Part shown: in pieces, positions 45,242 through 54,504 of the stretch
Layout of the letters: the number at the start of each line of letters is the position of its first letter
Numbering within the stretch: position 1 is the first letter of the stretch
Assembly (NCBI RefSeq): GCF_003097655.1
Contig: NZ_QCZH01000008.1
Coordinates: forward strand, 62,001 to 126,000
DNA length: 64,000 nt
Source: Flavobacterium laiguense
GTDB taxonomy: Bacteria > Bacteroidota > Bacteroidia > Flavobacteriales > Flavobacteriaceae
Direction of reading: 5' to 3'
The notes under the pieces: model-generated
What the model was told of the DNA's origin: nothing
The model's database searches: none
The model's input: the letters and a program-made list of their open reading frames with translations, nothing else
Translations under genes and position numbers: made by a program

Positions 45242-45841
45242 TTACAATTTACCGGAACTGTTTCTTTGTTGAATAAGTAACTCGAGATTCTTTTCTTTTT
45301 CGGGAGTTCTGTTTTGAATGCAATAGGGGGTATGATAGGAATGTGATTGCAGAAAATGAATTTGTATCTCGTTCCATTCTTCCACGCTTAAATCGGGGTT
45401 TATATATTTCATTTCCTGAAACAATCTGTTGGTCATGTATTTGAAACAGTCTGTTCCCAGATACTCGAGATCGGCATCTGCAAGAATGCATTCTAATTTT
45501 GTTTTTGGATTTTGTGGAATCGAAGTGGCCTGAATCATTCCGGAAATGATTTCGATTTCGTGTTTTGTATAGCCAAATTCGGGTAACTTTATTTTTGCCA
45601 TCCGAATGCTTTCGTCTTCATGTCCCTCGCTTGGACTATTAATGAAACCAGCGTCATGAAACAATGCAGCTGTCTTAATGAGTAGAATATCATCTTCTGG
45701 TGTTTGTTCCTGTTGCGCTATGTATTCGGCCATTTTTATAACATGTTCTGTATGTTTCCAGTCATGATATGTTAGAAAAGGAGCTAGTTTTTCTATTAAA
45801 ACACCAATTATGGTATGACATAGTAAATCCCAGTTTTTCAT
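45242..45841 (-). CDS. HD domain-containing phosphohydrolase
   Basis: A 199-residue protein with a metal-binding HD domain: HDWKHTEHVIKMAEYIAQ (first His), ALFHDAGFINSPSEGHEDESIRMA (HD pair and a further His), and later DADLEYLG (Asp). HD proteins hydrolyse phosphoesters such as nucleotides or signalling nucleotides; the substrate is unknown. No signal peptide. The gene starts 3 bases after the YitT-family stop, so the two form an operon. Confidence 0.9.
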   Translation of the reverse strand: MKNWDLLCHTIIGVLIEKLAPFLTYHDWKHTEHVIKMAEYIAQQEQTPEDDILLIKTAALFHDAGFINSPSEGHEDESIRMAKIKLPEFGYTKHEIEIISGMIQATSIPQNPKTKLECILADADLEYLGTDCFKYMTNRLFQEMKYINPDLSVEEWNEIQIHFLQSHSYHTPYCIQNRTPEKEKNLELLIQQRNSSGKL

Positions 45842-45844
45842 GTT

Positions 45845-46732
45845 TCAATGCTTAGATTTATTTCTTAAAATTCCACCTCTTGCTTCTTTGATGTATTGAA
45901 TGTACATAAAGGCATTTGGATCTAATTGACTTACTTCTTCTTTTATTCTAAGGAGCTCTAATCGTGTTACTACTGTGATTATAATATCACATTCGGTTTT
46001 TATGTGGAATGTATCCGGCAAATAGCCTCGTTCTCCTTTGATAACGGTGATTCCTTTTCTGAATTTATTTACAATCAAGAATTTTATTTCTTCGCTTTTA
46101 GACGAAATGATATGCAACGAAGTGTACTGTTCTATGCCATGAGCAATATAGTCAAGCGATTTTATGGCAGCAAAATAAGTAACTATCGAATATAAGGCAG
46201 TTCCTATGCCAAATGACCAAGCGGCACCAAGAAACAGCAAGGAGTTGATACCAAAAATGACTTCAGACACATTGAGACCAATTTTGCGGGTGGTAAGTAA
46301 TGCAAGGATTTCTATACCATCTGCTGCTGAACCACTCCGAATAACAAAACCCATTCCCATTCCGATTAAACAGCCACCAAACAAAGCGATCAGCAACCGA
46401 TCTGATGTCACGGCATCAATGCTAATAAAGGTCATACTCACCGAAATCATCAGGAGCGTTATCAAACTTTGTAAGGCAAATGTTTTGCCCAGTATTTTTT
46501 TTCCGATAAATAAAAAAGGAATATTTAAAACGAACACTAATATTCCAAAGGGAATATGAGTGATTTCATGAATGAGTATAGAAATTCCGATAACGCCTCC
46601 ATCTAAGAATTTATTAGGTAACATGAAACCCTTTAATGCCAAAGTAATGAAAGCAACACCAACTAAATTGAGGATTATGTTTTTAAAATGGAAAATTTCT
46701 TTCCAGTCTATTGATTGTTCTCCGCTATTCAT
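45845..46732 (-). CDS. YitT family membrane protein
   Basis: A 295-residue protein with about six membrane helices in the first 200 residues and a cytoplasmic C-terminal DUF2179 domain (about 205-290, starting IEQYTSLHIISSKSEEIKFLIVNKFRKGITVIKGERGY). Family marks are LPNKFLDGGVIGISILIHEITHIPFG, GCLIGMGMGFVIRSGSAADGIEILAL and IVTYFAAIKSLDYIAHG. The transport role of YitT proteins is undefined. It is upstream of and coupled to the HD hydrolase gene. Confidence 0.93.
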   Translation of the reverse strand: MNSGEQSIDWKEIFHFKNIILNLVGVAFITLALKGFMLPNKFLDGGVIGISILIHEITHIPFGILVFVLNIPFLFIGKKILGKTFALQSLITLLMISVSMTFISIDAVTSDRLLIALFGGCLIGMGMGFVIRSGSAADGIEILALLTTRKIGLNVSEVIFGINSLLFLGAAWSFGIGTALYSIVTYFAAIKSLDYIAHGIEQYTSLHIISSKSEEIKFLIVNKFRKGITVIKGERGYLPDTFHIKTECDIIITVVTRLELLRIKEEVSQLDPNAFMYIQYIKEARGGILRNKSKH

Positions 46733-47096
46733 AATGAATCGGGTTTAATTGAATCAGTTTTATATTGAATTAAGGATAGGTTAAGTTGTATTTGATGTTC
46801 AAATACAGTTAGATAGGTATGTAAATTTAAGAAAAATAGATCTTTTAGACTACTATATTACTTTGAAATTCTGATTTAATTTTTGTTTTCTCTTTTTGGT
46901 GTTGTTTTTAGATGTAATATGTTGTTTATTAGTGTTCTATATTTGTTTTTGTTTAAAAGGATTGCAATAAATCACTATATTTGATCTTGCTTATTTTTAG
47001 CAAATCCCCTTGTCAATTAAACTGTTACTTCCTTTGTTTTTTCTGAAATTTTGGTTTTGAAAAACTATTATTTATTAATCTTAATTTAGAAGTTGG
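46733..47096. other. 364-base divergent intergenic region
   Basis: It should contain promoters for the YitT operon (minus) and for the paralog/cyclase set (plus). TAnnTTTG-like boxes are present on the plus strand at 46938-46945 and 46976-46983, but neither has a TTG at an ideal distance (nearest spacing 24), so they are weak candidates. Confidence 0.45.
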
Positions 47097-47549
47097 ATGG
47101 GCAAAAATGTGCAGATAGTTTTGACTGTAGATGCTAGCAGTCTCTATCAAATGAATAATCCGTCTCAGGATGAAATACATGATAAATGTATTTTGTCTGA
47201 TGATAATGATGGAATTTCTGAAAATGGAAAAGTGCAAGATTTTTTATCGAATGTTTATCTTGGCAAAAAGATAGAATGGGTAGGTGAAACCACTGATAAA
47301 GGCTACTCTGTTGCAATTGATAAAATTGTTTATGATTTTGACTTAAACGATCCCAATGACAAGTATTTTCTGGATGATGATATTACCATTCTGGGTACAG
47401 GTGGTAAATCCAGTAATGTTATAGCCACAGTAAAAGACCAATTAGAGATGGCAAACACCCATAATATTTATAAAATTGGGTTTAGTGTGCATTATAATGA
47501 TCAATCAAAATCCTATTTGATTGACCCAAAGTTACTGTCCAATACTTAA
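47097..47549 (+). CDS. Unknown 150-residue protein, paralog 1 of a tandem pair
   Basis: A cytoplasmic protein, beta-rich and acidic, with no signal peptide. Marks shared with the next gene: VDASSLYxM near the N-terminus, CxLxDxNxGxSxNGxxxDFxSxVYLxKxxxW, a DPND stretch near residue 85, and SYxIDPKLL at the C-terminus. I recognise no family with confidence. The overall layout (strand with hydrophobic IVD, a long loop ending in a strand with W, and a Tyr/Pro-containing C-terminal strand) faintly recalls AidA/PixA inclusion-body proteins. It is followed after 170 bases by its paralog. Confidence 0.8.
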   Translation: MGKNVQIVLTVDASSLYQMNNPSQDEIHDKCILSDDNDGISENGKVQDFLSNVYLGKKIEWVGETTDKGYSVAIDKIVYDFDLNDPNDKYFLDDDITILGTGGKSSNVIATVKDQLEMANTHNIYKIGFSVHYNDQSKSYLIDPKLLSNT

Positions 47550-47719
47550 AAGAGCGCAAATTTATCTGAGTTGTAATTTTCTTGTCCACATTCTATTTTT
47601 TAACGATTAAAAAAGGTGTTCTTTTTTAATTCATTTATTGTCCCCAAATCGACCCGTAAATTTTTTATTTCAATCTAGGTTATAGCAAAGTTGATAATTA
47701 ACCTTTAAATAAATTTACT

Positions 47720-48172
47720 ATGTCCAAAAATGTCGAAATTAAGTTGATTGTTGATGCCAGTAGTCTTTATGCCATGAAAGACCCAACTCAGAAAGAAGTC
47801 GAAAATGCATGTAAGTTAGAAGATAATAATAATGGGAATTCTCCAAACGGAACCATAGATGATTTTACATCTCAGGTGTACTTGGATAAAGAGGTAAAAT
47901 GGAAAGGTAAAACAAAAGATAATGGGTATAGTATTGCCATAGACTGCATTACTTATGAGCCTAAAACGAAAGATCCTAATGATGAAGATTTTTTTGACGA
48001 AACGGTTATCAATGGAAGTGGAGGCAAGAACGGAGAAGTCAATGCAAAGGTTAAAAATAATAAAAAGTTGATTGGAAAAATTGATGTTTACTCCATAAAT
48101 TTCAGTAGTCATAATCATGATTCATCTTCCTATTCTTTTCATATAGATCCCAAATTACTTGGTAACTCATGA
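47720..48172 (+). CDS. Unknown 150-residue protein, paralog 2 of a tandem pair
   Basis: Same length as the preceding gene and clearly homologous over its entire span (roughly half of residues identical by eye), so a tandem duplication. It begins MSKNVEIKLIVDASSLYAMKD and ends SFHIDPKLLGNS. The middle differs: an FDETVINGSGGKNGEVNAKVK stretch replaces the equivalent loop. Its TGA overlaps an ATG (ATGA, 48169-48172) that probably begins the cyclase gene, implying translational coupling. The leader has the usual TAAATAAATTTAC without a Shine-Dalgarno. Confidence 0.82.
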   Translation: MSKNVEIKLIVDASSLYAMKDPTQKEVENACKLEDNNNGNSPNGTIDDFTSQVYLDKEVKWKGKTKDNGYSIAIDCITYEPKTKDPNDEDFFDETVINGSGGKNGEVNAKVKNNKKLIGKIDVYSINFSSHNHDSSSYSFHIDPKLLGNS

Positions 48173-49994
48173 TAGTATTTAGGTCATTCAGCTATTTTTT
48201 AGACTTCTGACTTTATTTTTCTTTTTGCAGAACCTAAGTGTTTTTGCTCAAGATCAAAAAGTTGCTGATAGCCTTGTGAAAATTTATAAAAAAGATAAAC
48301 TTACTAATTCTGATAAAATGGAATTGCTAAGGAATTTATCTTTTAATGAAGTTAATAATCGAGAGTTATCTTTGAAATATGCAGAAGAGCTTATCGCTTT
48401 GGCAAAATCTGAAAAAAACTATTTGTATTTATTTAGAGGTTACAATCAAAAAGGGAATAAAAACAGACTTTCCGGAGATTTAAACCAAGCTTTGGAAGCC
48501 TATTTTAAAAGTATTGCAGCAGCTGTAAAAGCTAGATATTTAGCAGGAGAAGGAGCTTCTTATATGTGCATTGCTGATGTGTATTCCATCTTGGGAAACT
48601 CAAAAAATGCAACACTTTATTACAATAAATCAATTCAATTATTTAGAAAGACAGATGATTTTCTCGGATTGGCTACGGTTTTATTAAATGCAGGTGAAGA
48701 GTATTCGAAGATTTATAAATTCGCTCAGGCTTTAAACTATTTTAATGAAGCTGGAACCATATTCCAAAAAGAAGATTATTTGATTGGTACAGCCTACACT
48801 ATCGGGAATACGGGTATGGTTTATGCGAGACAAGGGAAGGATGATTTGGCAATGAAGAAGATCAGTGAAGCGATTAGTATTCTGGAGAAGCTGGAGGATT
48901 ATTACGCCATTTCGGATTATCTAACCTATATGTCTGATATTTATTTAAAAAGGAATGATTGGATTAAAGCTCTTGCCTACGCTAAAAAAAGTTTAGAACT
49001 AGCCCAAAATAGAGGGTTAAAAGACCAGATCAGTACATCGAATCTTAAAATTTCAGAACTGTATCAAAAATCCGGAAATCCCAAAGAAGCGTTTGCCTAT
49101 TATAAAAATCATATTACTTATCGGGACAGTGTAAAGAACCTTGAAGCGGTACAAAAAATGGCAGATTTGCGAACTAATTTTGAAGTTTCACAAAAACAGG
49201 CGGAAGTTGATTTAATGTACCAGGAAAAAAGGAACCAAAAAATTATTGCAATTGCTTCTATTATTTCTTTAGTTCTTGTTTTTCTATTGGCTGTTGGTTT
49301 ATTCAGAAGGTATCGATTCATAAAAAAAACGAATCTAATTATAGAATCAGAACGGAAAAGATCCGATGAATTGTTATTTAATATTCTTCCTGAAGAAACC
49401 GCTTTTGAATTGAAAGAAAGCGGTAAAGTAGAGGCGAAAAAATTCGAGTCGGTAACGGTGCTATTTACCGATTTTGAGGGCTTTACACAGTATGCCGAAA
49501 ATTTGGCACCAGAAAAATTAGTAGAAAGTATCGATTATTATTTTTCTAAATTTGATTCGATCATTGAAAAGTATGATTTAGAAAAAATAAAAACAGTAGG
49601 AGATTCCTATATGTGCGCAGGAGGTTTGCCTTTTCCTACCGAAGATCATGCTTATAAAATGCTTCTTGCCGCAAAAGAGATTTTAGAATTTGTTACTTTT
49701 TCCAATGATAATAATCCCTTCAATAAAATCCGTTTTAAAGTCCGAATTGGCATCAACACAGGTCCTGTGGTGGCGGGAGTTGTAGGGACGAAGAAATTTG
49801 TTTATGATATTTGGGGAGATACCGTAAACATAGCTTCCCGTATGGAATCTAATTCGGTTCCCGGAAAAATCAATATTTCCGAAAATACTTATGCATTGAT
49901 TAAAAACGACTTTGATTGCGAGTGCAGGGGAGAAGTTGATGTTAAAAATAGGGGAATGATGAAAATGTATTTTGTAAACGATACAAAGAATTAA
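48169..49994 (+). CDS. TPR-containing class III adenylate/guanylate cyclase
   Basis: Membrane protein that should make cAMP (or cGMP). The order is signal peptide, TPR repeats (about 30-310, e.g. GDLNQALEAYFKSIAAA, YKFAQALNYFNEAG, NDWIKALAYAKKSLELA), one membrane helix (IIAIASIISLVLVFLLAVGLF), a linker, and the catalytic domain with metal-binding TDFEGFTQYAE, KTVGDSYMCAGG and DIWGDTVNIASRM. Lys in KTVGD and Asp in YDIWGD favour adenine. The main frame has no ATG at its start (first usable codon TTG 48225, which would cut the signal peptide). The ATG at 48169 overlaps the upstream stop but reaches a stop unless one T is added to the T6 tract at 48195-48200. See findings. Confidence 0.82.
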
Positions 49995-50008
49995 TACCAT
50001 TTTTTATT

Positions 50009-50134
50009 TCAATTTCTTTTAATGTGTTTTCCATATTCTAATAGCAGTTCAGAAGCCGTAATGCTATCGAGACCCTTAGAGGAAGAATTTAATAATTGGG
50101 CGATTTCTGTTAATGGAAGCAAATGCCAGTTCAT
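50009..50134 (-). pseudogene. N-terminal remnant of a cation-transporting P-type ATPase
   Basis: A 41-residue minus-strand frame starts MNWHLLPLTEIAQLLNSSSKGLDSITASELLLEYGKHIKRN and stops at TGA 50011-50009. It matches the N-terminal cation-ATPase domain pattern (WHxLxxxE...LLxSSxxGLxxxEAxxxLxxYGxN). A P-type ATPase has about 800-900 residues, so all catalytic parts are missing. No more of the ATPase was seen on either side. It is either a relic or a domesticated short peptide. Confidence 0.65.
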
Positions 50135-50174
50135 GTGTTTTTGTTTTGATACGACAGAGGGGGCATTTAGTAAA

Positions 50175-51185
50175 TCACTTCCCTTTAATACGTTTCAGTA
50201 ATGATATAAATAAAGAATAAGTAGACACTTCGTATTTGGTTCTATTCAATGCTCTTTTGTTGTGCGCATTTTTGTTGAGGTTGTATTTAAAGGCAAAAGG
50301 CCCATCTGCTTTGTCCCATCCACTAACTTGACCAAATCGTATGTCATTAAAATATACGATAGAATCTTCCTTAGTAACGATATAGTTACCTTTTGAAAGT
50401 TGTTTTAGATGCTGCACTGCTTTGTCCTTTGCAAAGGGAAGTAACAATGAATCATTTCGTTGCAGCCTGTAATAATCTACTTTTTTTTTCTTGTCAAAAA
50501 TAGAGTAATACCCTATCCAAGTACCGTCTTTATCCTGTGAATACCCCATCCACAGGAAAGTATTAAGTGGAGTTGGGGTTACCGTAAAATGATCCGATGC
50601 TAATTTTTGCTCTTTAAGGGATTGTTCCATTATATGTTGAGCATACTCATGAGTTAGTATTGCAAAAATTAAATAGAAGGAACTAATCCATAAACCGGTT
50701 TTATTCCATTTTTTTCGTTGAGGTGAACCGTTTTTTGCTTTAAATGCTAATATCATACACAATAAAAAAGGTAAAGTATACATTGGGTCGGCAACAAAAA
50801 TGGTGTCAAAGGATAGTCTGTAATTGTCAAAAGGCTCAAATAATCCCAAGCCGTAACAGGTAAAAGAATCCAATAAAAGATGGGATAGTATTGCTGCAAA
50901 GAACAACCATGCCCAATTGATCCAGTTAATTGAGTCATCCCTAAATCCTCTTTTGGAAAGCCAGCCCAATAGAACAGAAATTAGTGCAGCAAAGAATAAA
51001 GAATGTGTAATACCACGATGAAACAGCAATTGTTGGGAGTCACTAAGAAAAAATATTCCAAACACATCAATGTCCGGAAGATTACCTGCCAAAGCTCCAT
51101 AAAGCATGGCTCTTCTGCCTGCTTTTTCTCCCAGTATTGCTTCGCCTATAGCAGCTCCCAAGACTATATGTGATACTGTATCCAT
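50175..51185 (-). CDS. Metal-dependent hydrolase, YdjM-like membrane protein (DUF457)
   Basis: A 336-residue protein of the DUF457/YdjM family. The N-terminal part has TVSHIVLGAAIGEAILG, then AGNLPDIDVFGI, FHRGITHSLFFAAL and LSHLLLDSFTCYGLGLFEPFD; the His and Asp residues in PDID, HRGITHS and HLLLD form the family's metal site. Five or six hydrophobic helices lie within 1-190. The C-terminal 140 residues are a soluble domain. Distantly related to phospholipase C-like membrane proteins; the substrate is unknown. Two 18-base direct repeats lie 140-205 bases upstream of the start. Confidence 0.9.
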   Translation of the reverse strand: MDTVSHIVLGAAIGEAILGEKAGRRAMLYGALAGNLPDIDVFGIFFLSDSQQLLFHRGITHSLFFAALISVLLGWLSKRGFRDDSINWINWAWLFFAAILSHLLLDSFTCYGLGLFEPFDNYRLSFDTIFVADPMYTLPFLLCMILAFKAKNGSPQRKKWNKTGLWISSFYLIFAILTHEYAQHIMEQSLKEQKLASDHFTVTPTPLNTFLWMGYSQDKDGTWIGYYSIFDKKKKVDYYRLQRNDSLLLPFAKDKAVQHLKQLSKGNYIVTKEDSIVYFNDIRFGQVSGWDKADGPFAFKYNLNKNAHNKRALNRTKYEVSTYSLFISLLKRIKGK

Positions 51186-51326
51186 ATTCGATTGGTTATT
51201 GTTTTGTACTGTTTTTTCTAACGCTCTTTTTCCATAATAAACGTATTTGTTTTTCTATGTGGACAAGTTAAAAAGCTTTCGTATAAATGAATTAATACGA
51301 CTTTTTATTGACGAAACACTATTATA

Positions 51327-51390
51327 GCTTTACTTTAATTAAAGTATGCTATAGTTTAAAAAAAGTATTATTGCTTTACTTTAATTAAAG
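51327..51390. repeat. Two direct copies of a palindromic 18-mer
   Basis: GCTTTACTTTAATTAAAG occurs at 51327-51344 and 51373-51390, 46 bases apart, with a palindromic core CTTTAATTAAAG and similar flanks (ATAG..., TTCTAT). They lie between the DUF457 gene start and the NmrA-like gene stop. The arrangement suggests a pair of protein-binding sites, possibly an operator for the DUF457 gene. Confidence 0.65.
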
Positions 51391-51462
51391 CATTCTATTT
51401 ATTTGAATTTTATCCGTTTTATATTTTAAATAGAATCATTGCTTTTTATTGCTGTTTATTTT

Positions 51463-52434
51463 TTATTCTATGGGAATTTTGGAAGCATTTACGGAAAGCC
51501 ATTTATCAAAGTCTTGCAATTCAGGATTTAATTCCTTTGCAAAAGTTTCATTGCGCGCCCCATTAAAATCATCGTTAAAATCTCTTTTAAACTGAAACAT
51601 ATTTCCCAAATCTTCTGCACCTGGAAATCCAAAATTGCGATACGCTTCTGGGGTTACGGGGTTAAAAATTACATTTTTGCCTAAGACGTTCGAAAGTTTG
51701 GTAGCCATTTCGTTTCCGTTTAACTTTTCGCCTGCAATACCAACCGTTTTTCCAATTAATTCTTTTCCTTTTTTGAATATTCCATAAGCACATTTTCCGA
51801 TATCTTCGGCTGCTATCGCTGCCAATTTTTTGTCATCCATAGGGAATGTGATGTAGTAATTACCATCCTCTCCTTTTTTAGGACCCATACCAAAATGAAT
51901 AAAATTGTCCCAGTAAAAAGAAGTTCTCAAAAAAGTGGTTGGTAAGCCAGCCTCTGTAAAGAAATGATCAGCTTCTCCTTTTCCGTCAAAGTGAGGTACT
52001 TTGTATTTGCCGTTTAGAGTCGGCATTCTGTCATCATCCAATTTCATCCAATTTCTGGTGTCTTCTAGTGTTGACCAAATAATGTGTTGCAAATGTGATT
52101 CTAGAGCAGTTTCAATAAAATTCTTTACCTCTTGTTGTTCTTTTTCAACTGAAAAATGTTCCCAGAAAAAGGTAACAAAGTAAGCTCCATATGCGCCCTC
52201 TAAAGCCTTTTTGATACTTTTTACATCATCTATATTGGCTTCGACAACTTCTGCGCCTAATTGTGCGAATGTTTTTGATTTTTCAGAATTAGCATTTCTA
52301 GTGACAACTCTTACTGCAAATGCACTGTTTTTATCGGCCAAAATAGCTCTAGCCAGTCCACCACCTTGGGCGCCAGTCGCACCAAATACGGTAATTATCT
52401 TTTTACTTTCCACTTTGATTGGTTTACTTTCCAT
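51463..52434 (-). CDS. NmrA/HSCARG family NAD(P)-binding protein
   Basis: A 323-residue protein with an N-terminal Rossmann fold: VFGATGAQGGGLARAIL near residues 16-33, and VVTRNANSEKSK following strand 2 consistent with NADP preference. The C-terminal half has HFDGKGEADHFFTEAGLPTTFLRTSFYWDNF, typical of NmrA-like redox sensors. Such proteins bind NADP and act as sensors or as atypical reductases. The start has an internal repeat: the first residues MESKPIKVESKKI come from two near-identical stretches (CTTTGATTGG type). Confidence 0.9.
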   Translation of the reverse strand: MESKPIKVESKKIITVFGATGAQGGGLARAILADKNSAFAVRVVTRNANSEKSKTFAQLGAEVVEANIDDVKSIKKALEGAYGAYFVTFFWEHFSVEKEQQEVKNFIETALESHLQHIIWSTLEDTRNWMKLDDDRMPTLNGKYKVPHFDGKGEADHFFTEAGLPTTFLRTSFYWDNFIHFGMGPKKGEDGNYYITFPMDDKKLAAIAAEDIGKCAYGIFKKGKELIGKTVGIAGEKLNGNEMATKLSNVLGKNVIFNPVTPEAYRNFGFPGAEDLGNMFQFKRDFNDDFNGARNETFAKELNPELQDFDKWLSVNASKIPIE

Positions 52435-53190
52435 TTTGATTGGTGTTTAATTTTTATCTACTCATAAGGCTTTTCGGTGTCGCCCCGTTTTTATAGTGAT
52501 TTCTGATCTCCACTTTTATATTTTTGTCCGTCAAGTAGAACCGTTAGGTAGGATTAAGCTATTTTTTGACGTTTATCGTGTTTGCCTTTTATGTTTAATT
52601 CAATTTGTTTACAGACTATGTTTTGTAATAAATACAGAAAGAAATGAACTGTTTTTACATTATTTGTTAAACTAAAGTTGGTTTTTTAGGGATATAAAGA
52701 TAAAAATAAAAATTTAATTAATTGGTTTTTAGCAACTTGTATTTTTATGAGTAGCTATTGTTTATTTTTATTGCCCCGATAGATTAGTATTTTGCAGTAA
52801 AGTGAGATTGTCTCAAGTCATTGTGGGTTTTTATTTCCATAGAAAAGAAGCGATCACACGAATAGGAGTGAGGCAGTTCTTTATTTGTAGATTGATATTG
52901 AATGCCCTTATTATTCATTTGTCTATACATAATAGGAAAAAGTCACAACAAAACAGCCTTTCGTTGTGGTTTTTGTTCTTAACATTGGGGGAATGGATAA
53001 TTTCGGCAGTTTGCTGTGCTCGGGCAGAAAAATCCGTGATGGTGTGTGTTGTAAATAACGTTGCGACACCTCTGGTTTCCGAATTACCATTTAAATTAAT
53101 GCAAGTAATTTTTTTAGAAAAACCGATTTAATGAAAGATTCAGATATTCATTTGTAAAGGGGGATGGATACCGCTGAAAAGGGTTTTTAA
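52435..53190. other. 756-base region without a supported gene
   Basis: No recognised gene. A plus-strand frame at 52802-53131 was rejected. A terminator-like hairpin lies at 52946-52972: CACAAC ... GTTGTG with T runs on both strands. The part 52960-53110 is less AT-rich than its surroundings. Its minus strand can be read as RGVATLFTTHTITDFSARAQ, which is not recognised. Confidence 0.45.
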
Positions 53191-53718
53191 TTAATAATAG
53201 ATTCGGCAAAAAGGGACAATGTCTCGGTTTTCCATATTAAAGCTATAGGGATCAAATTCCATAAATTCGATCCATTTTATGCGGGTAAACAGTTTGTTGT
53301 CTTCAAGATCAAAATACCAATCTTGGCAAACTCTTATCCGGGGTATATCATTGGCGGTGCGTATTTTTTGTACTACACCAAATTTAGGATTGCCACTATC
53401 ACCAGAAACGTCTATTGTGTCAATTCGCATTTGCCAAGTATAGATTTCCTTAGCCGGAATCGGTTTGTCAGTCCAACTGTCAAAAGCTTTTAATTTTCCT
53501 TTTTCAATTGCTTGCAAAAGGAGTTGTGGAATTGAATTTCCGGTTTCGGACGATGATACTGAATTGTCTTTTTCAAGTGGCTTGATAATCCAAGCGCATT
53601 CCGAAGCTTTTAAGGAAATTGTGTCTTGACGGACAAAAAAGGCATTTGTATCTTTGTTTTGGGCAAATGAGGCAAAAACTGTGATCAATGAAATAAGAAG
53701 GAAGGTGTGTTTTTTCAT
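53191..53718 (-). CDS. Secreted protein resembling a gliding-motility GldN domain
   Basis: A 175-residue protein with a signal peptide (FLLISLITVFASFAQ). The open frame extends to TTG 53739 but the ATG at 53718 gives a normal signal peptide. Weak resemblance to GldN: IPQLLLQAIEKGKLKAFDSW, then IRVCQDWYFDLEDNKLFTRIKWI. GldN is about 300 residues and part of the type IX secretion complex; this one is shorter and isolated, so it is more likely a stand-alone relative. Function unknown. Confidence 0.7.
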   Translation of the reverse strand: MKKHTFLLISLITVFASFAQNKDTNAFFVRQDTISLKASECAWIIKPLEKDNSVSSSETGNSIPQLLLQAIEKGKLKAFDSWTDKPIPAKEIYTWQMRIDTIDVSGDSGNPKFGVVQKIRTANDIPRIRVCQDWYFDLEDNKLFTRIKWIEFMEFDPYSFNMENRDIVPFCRIYY

Positions 53719-53888
53719 ATTAAAATGGCTTGGATTCAAAAATGTGGCGTCATAAAAAGCTGATTTTTATTTCGTCGGATTTAAATTTCTTGTAAAGGAC
53801 TTTGTTAATTGCGTAAAAATAGGCATTTATTAGATGCCGAAAATCTTCTTCTAATTAACCAGGATTCATTCAACACAATAAAAAACAA

Positions 53889-53925
53889 AAAAAGCCATTT
53901 AACATTCATATTAGAGTGGCTTTTT
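53889..53925 (-). terminator. Terminator of the Mpo1-like gene
   Basis: AAAAAGCCA (53889-53897) with TGGCTTTTT (53917-53925) on a long A run, which gives T residues on the minus strand. It is 63 bases after the stop. Confidence 0.75.
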
Positions 53926-53987
53926 CGTAAAGTTTGAAAGCAGTTTTGATATTGTCTTTAAATGCTATTCTGCATTCTATAATCCCT

Positions 53988-54452
53988 TTATTTTTTAGAA
54001 AATAAATTTTGTACAACCCAGGCTGGACCAATCATCAAGAATTGTATGTCTTTAAGAAATGATGGTTTTTTGCCTTCTATATTGTGACCATAGAATTGTC
54101 CAATCCAAGCAATAACGAAAATACCAATTGAGAAAGCCCAAAGGGGCACGAATTGCCCGATGTGAAAATTAATAACTAAACATAAAATTGAAAAAACAGC
54201 TATTTTAATTGCCATAGGAACTGACAATCGGATGTAAAATATCAGTACAAAAATCAAAACAACCGCTGCCCAATTTTCTATTATGGGTTGGTTGAGGTGC
54301 AATAGGTTACTCAAAAAAGTACTCGGGATACTCATTAATAAACCTACGATCGAAAAGAAAATAGCGGGTACACAAATGTAATGTATGGCTTTGTTTTTTG
54401 GATTTTGATGACTGACTGCATATTCTTCAAACCATTGATCTAATGTTTTCAT
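53988..54452 (-). CDS. Mpo1-like 2-hydroxy fatty acid dioxygenase (DUF962)
   Basis: A 154-residue membrane protein with three to four helices. The N-terminus has WFEEYAVSHQNPKNKAIHYICVPAIFF with the conserved HxNPxNKxxH pattern, and the C-terminus GQFYGHNIEGKKPSFLKDIQFLMIGPAWV with the GH...EGKKP block. In yeast, Mpo1 is an iron-dependent dioxygenase of 2-hydroxy fatty acids. The bacterial role is inferred from the family. Confidence 0.92.
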   Translation of the reverse strand: MKTLDQWFEEYAVSHQNPKNKAIHYICVPAIFFSIVGLLMSIPSTFLSNLLHLNQPIIENWAAVVLIFVLIFYIRLSVPMAIKIAVFSILCLVINFHIGQFVPLWAFSIGIFVIAWIGQFYGHNIEGKKPSFLKDIQFLMIGPAWVVQNLFSKK

Positions 54453-54504
54453 GAGAGATATTTTTTTCTAATTTATGAAATAATATGCAACTAGATTAAA
54501 AGTG

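Noticed and set aside
45242..45491. 80-codon minus-strand frame inside the HD hydrolase gene
   Set aside because: It is an alternative frame of the HD gene, with a high Arg/Ser content typical of shadow frames.
52802..53131. 109-codon plus-strand frame
   Set aside because: It runs through a terminator-like hairpin, has no recognisable family pattern and unusual composition (many Ile, Cys and Arg), and has no plausible neighbours.
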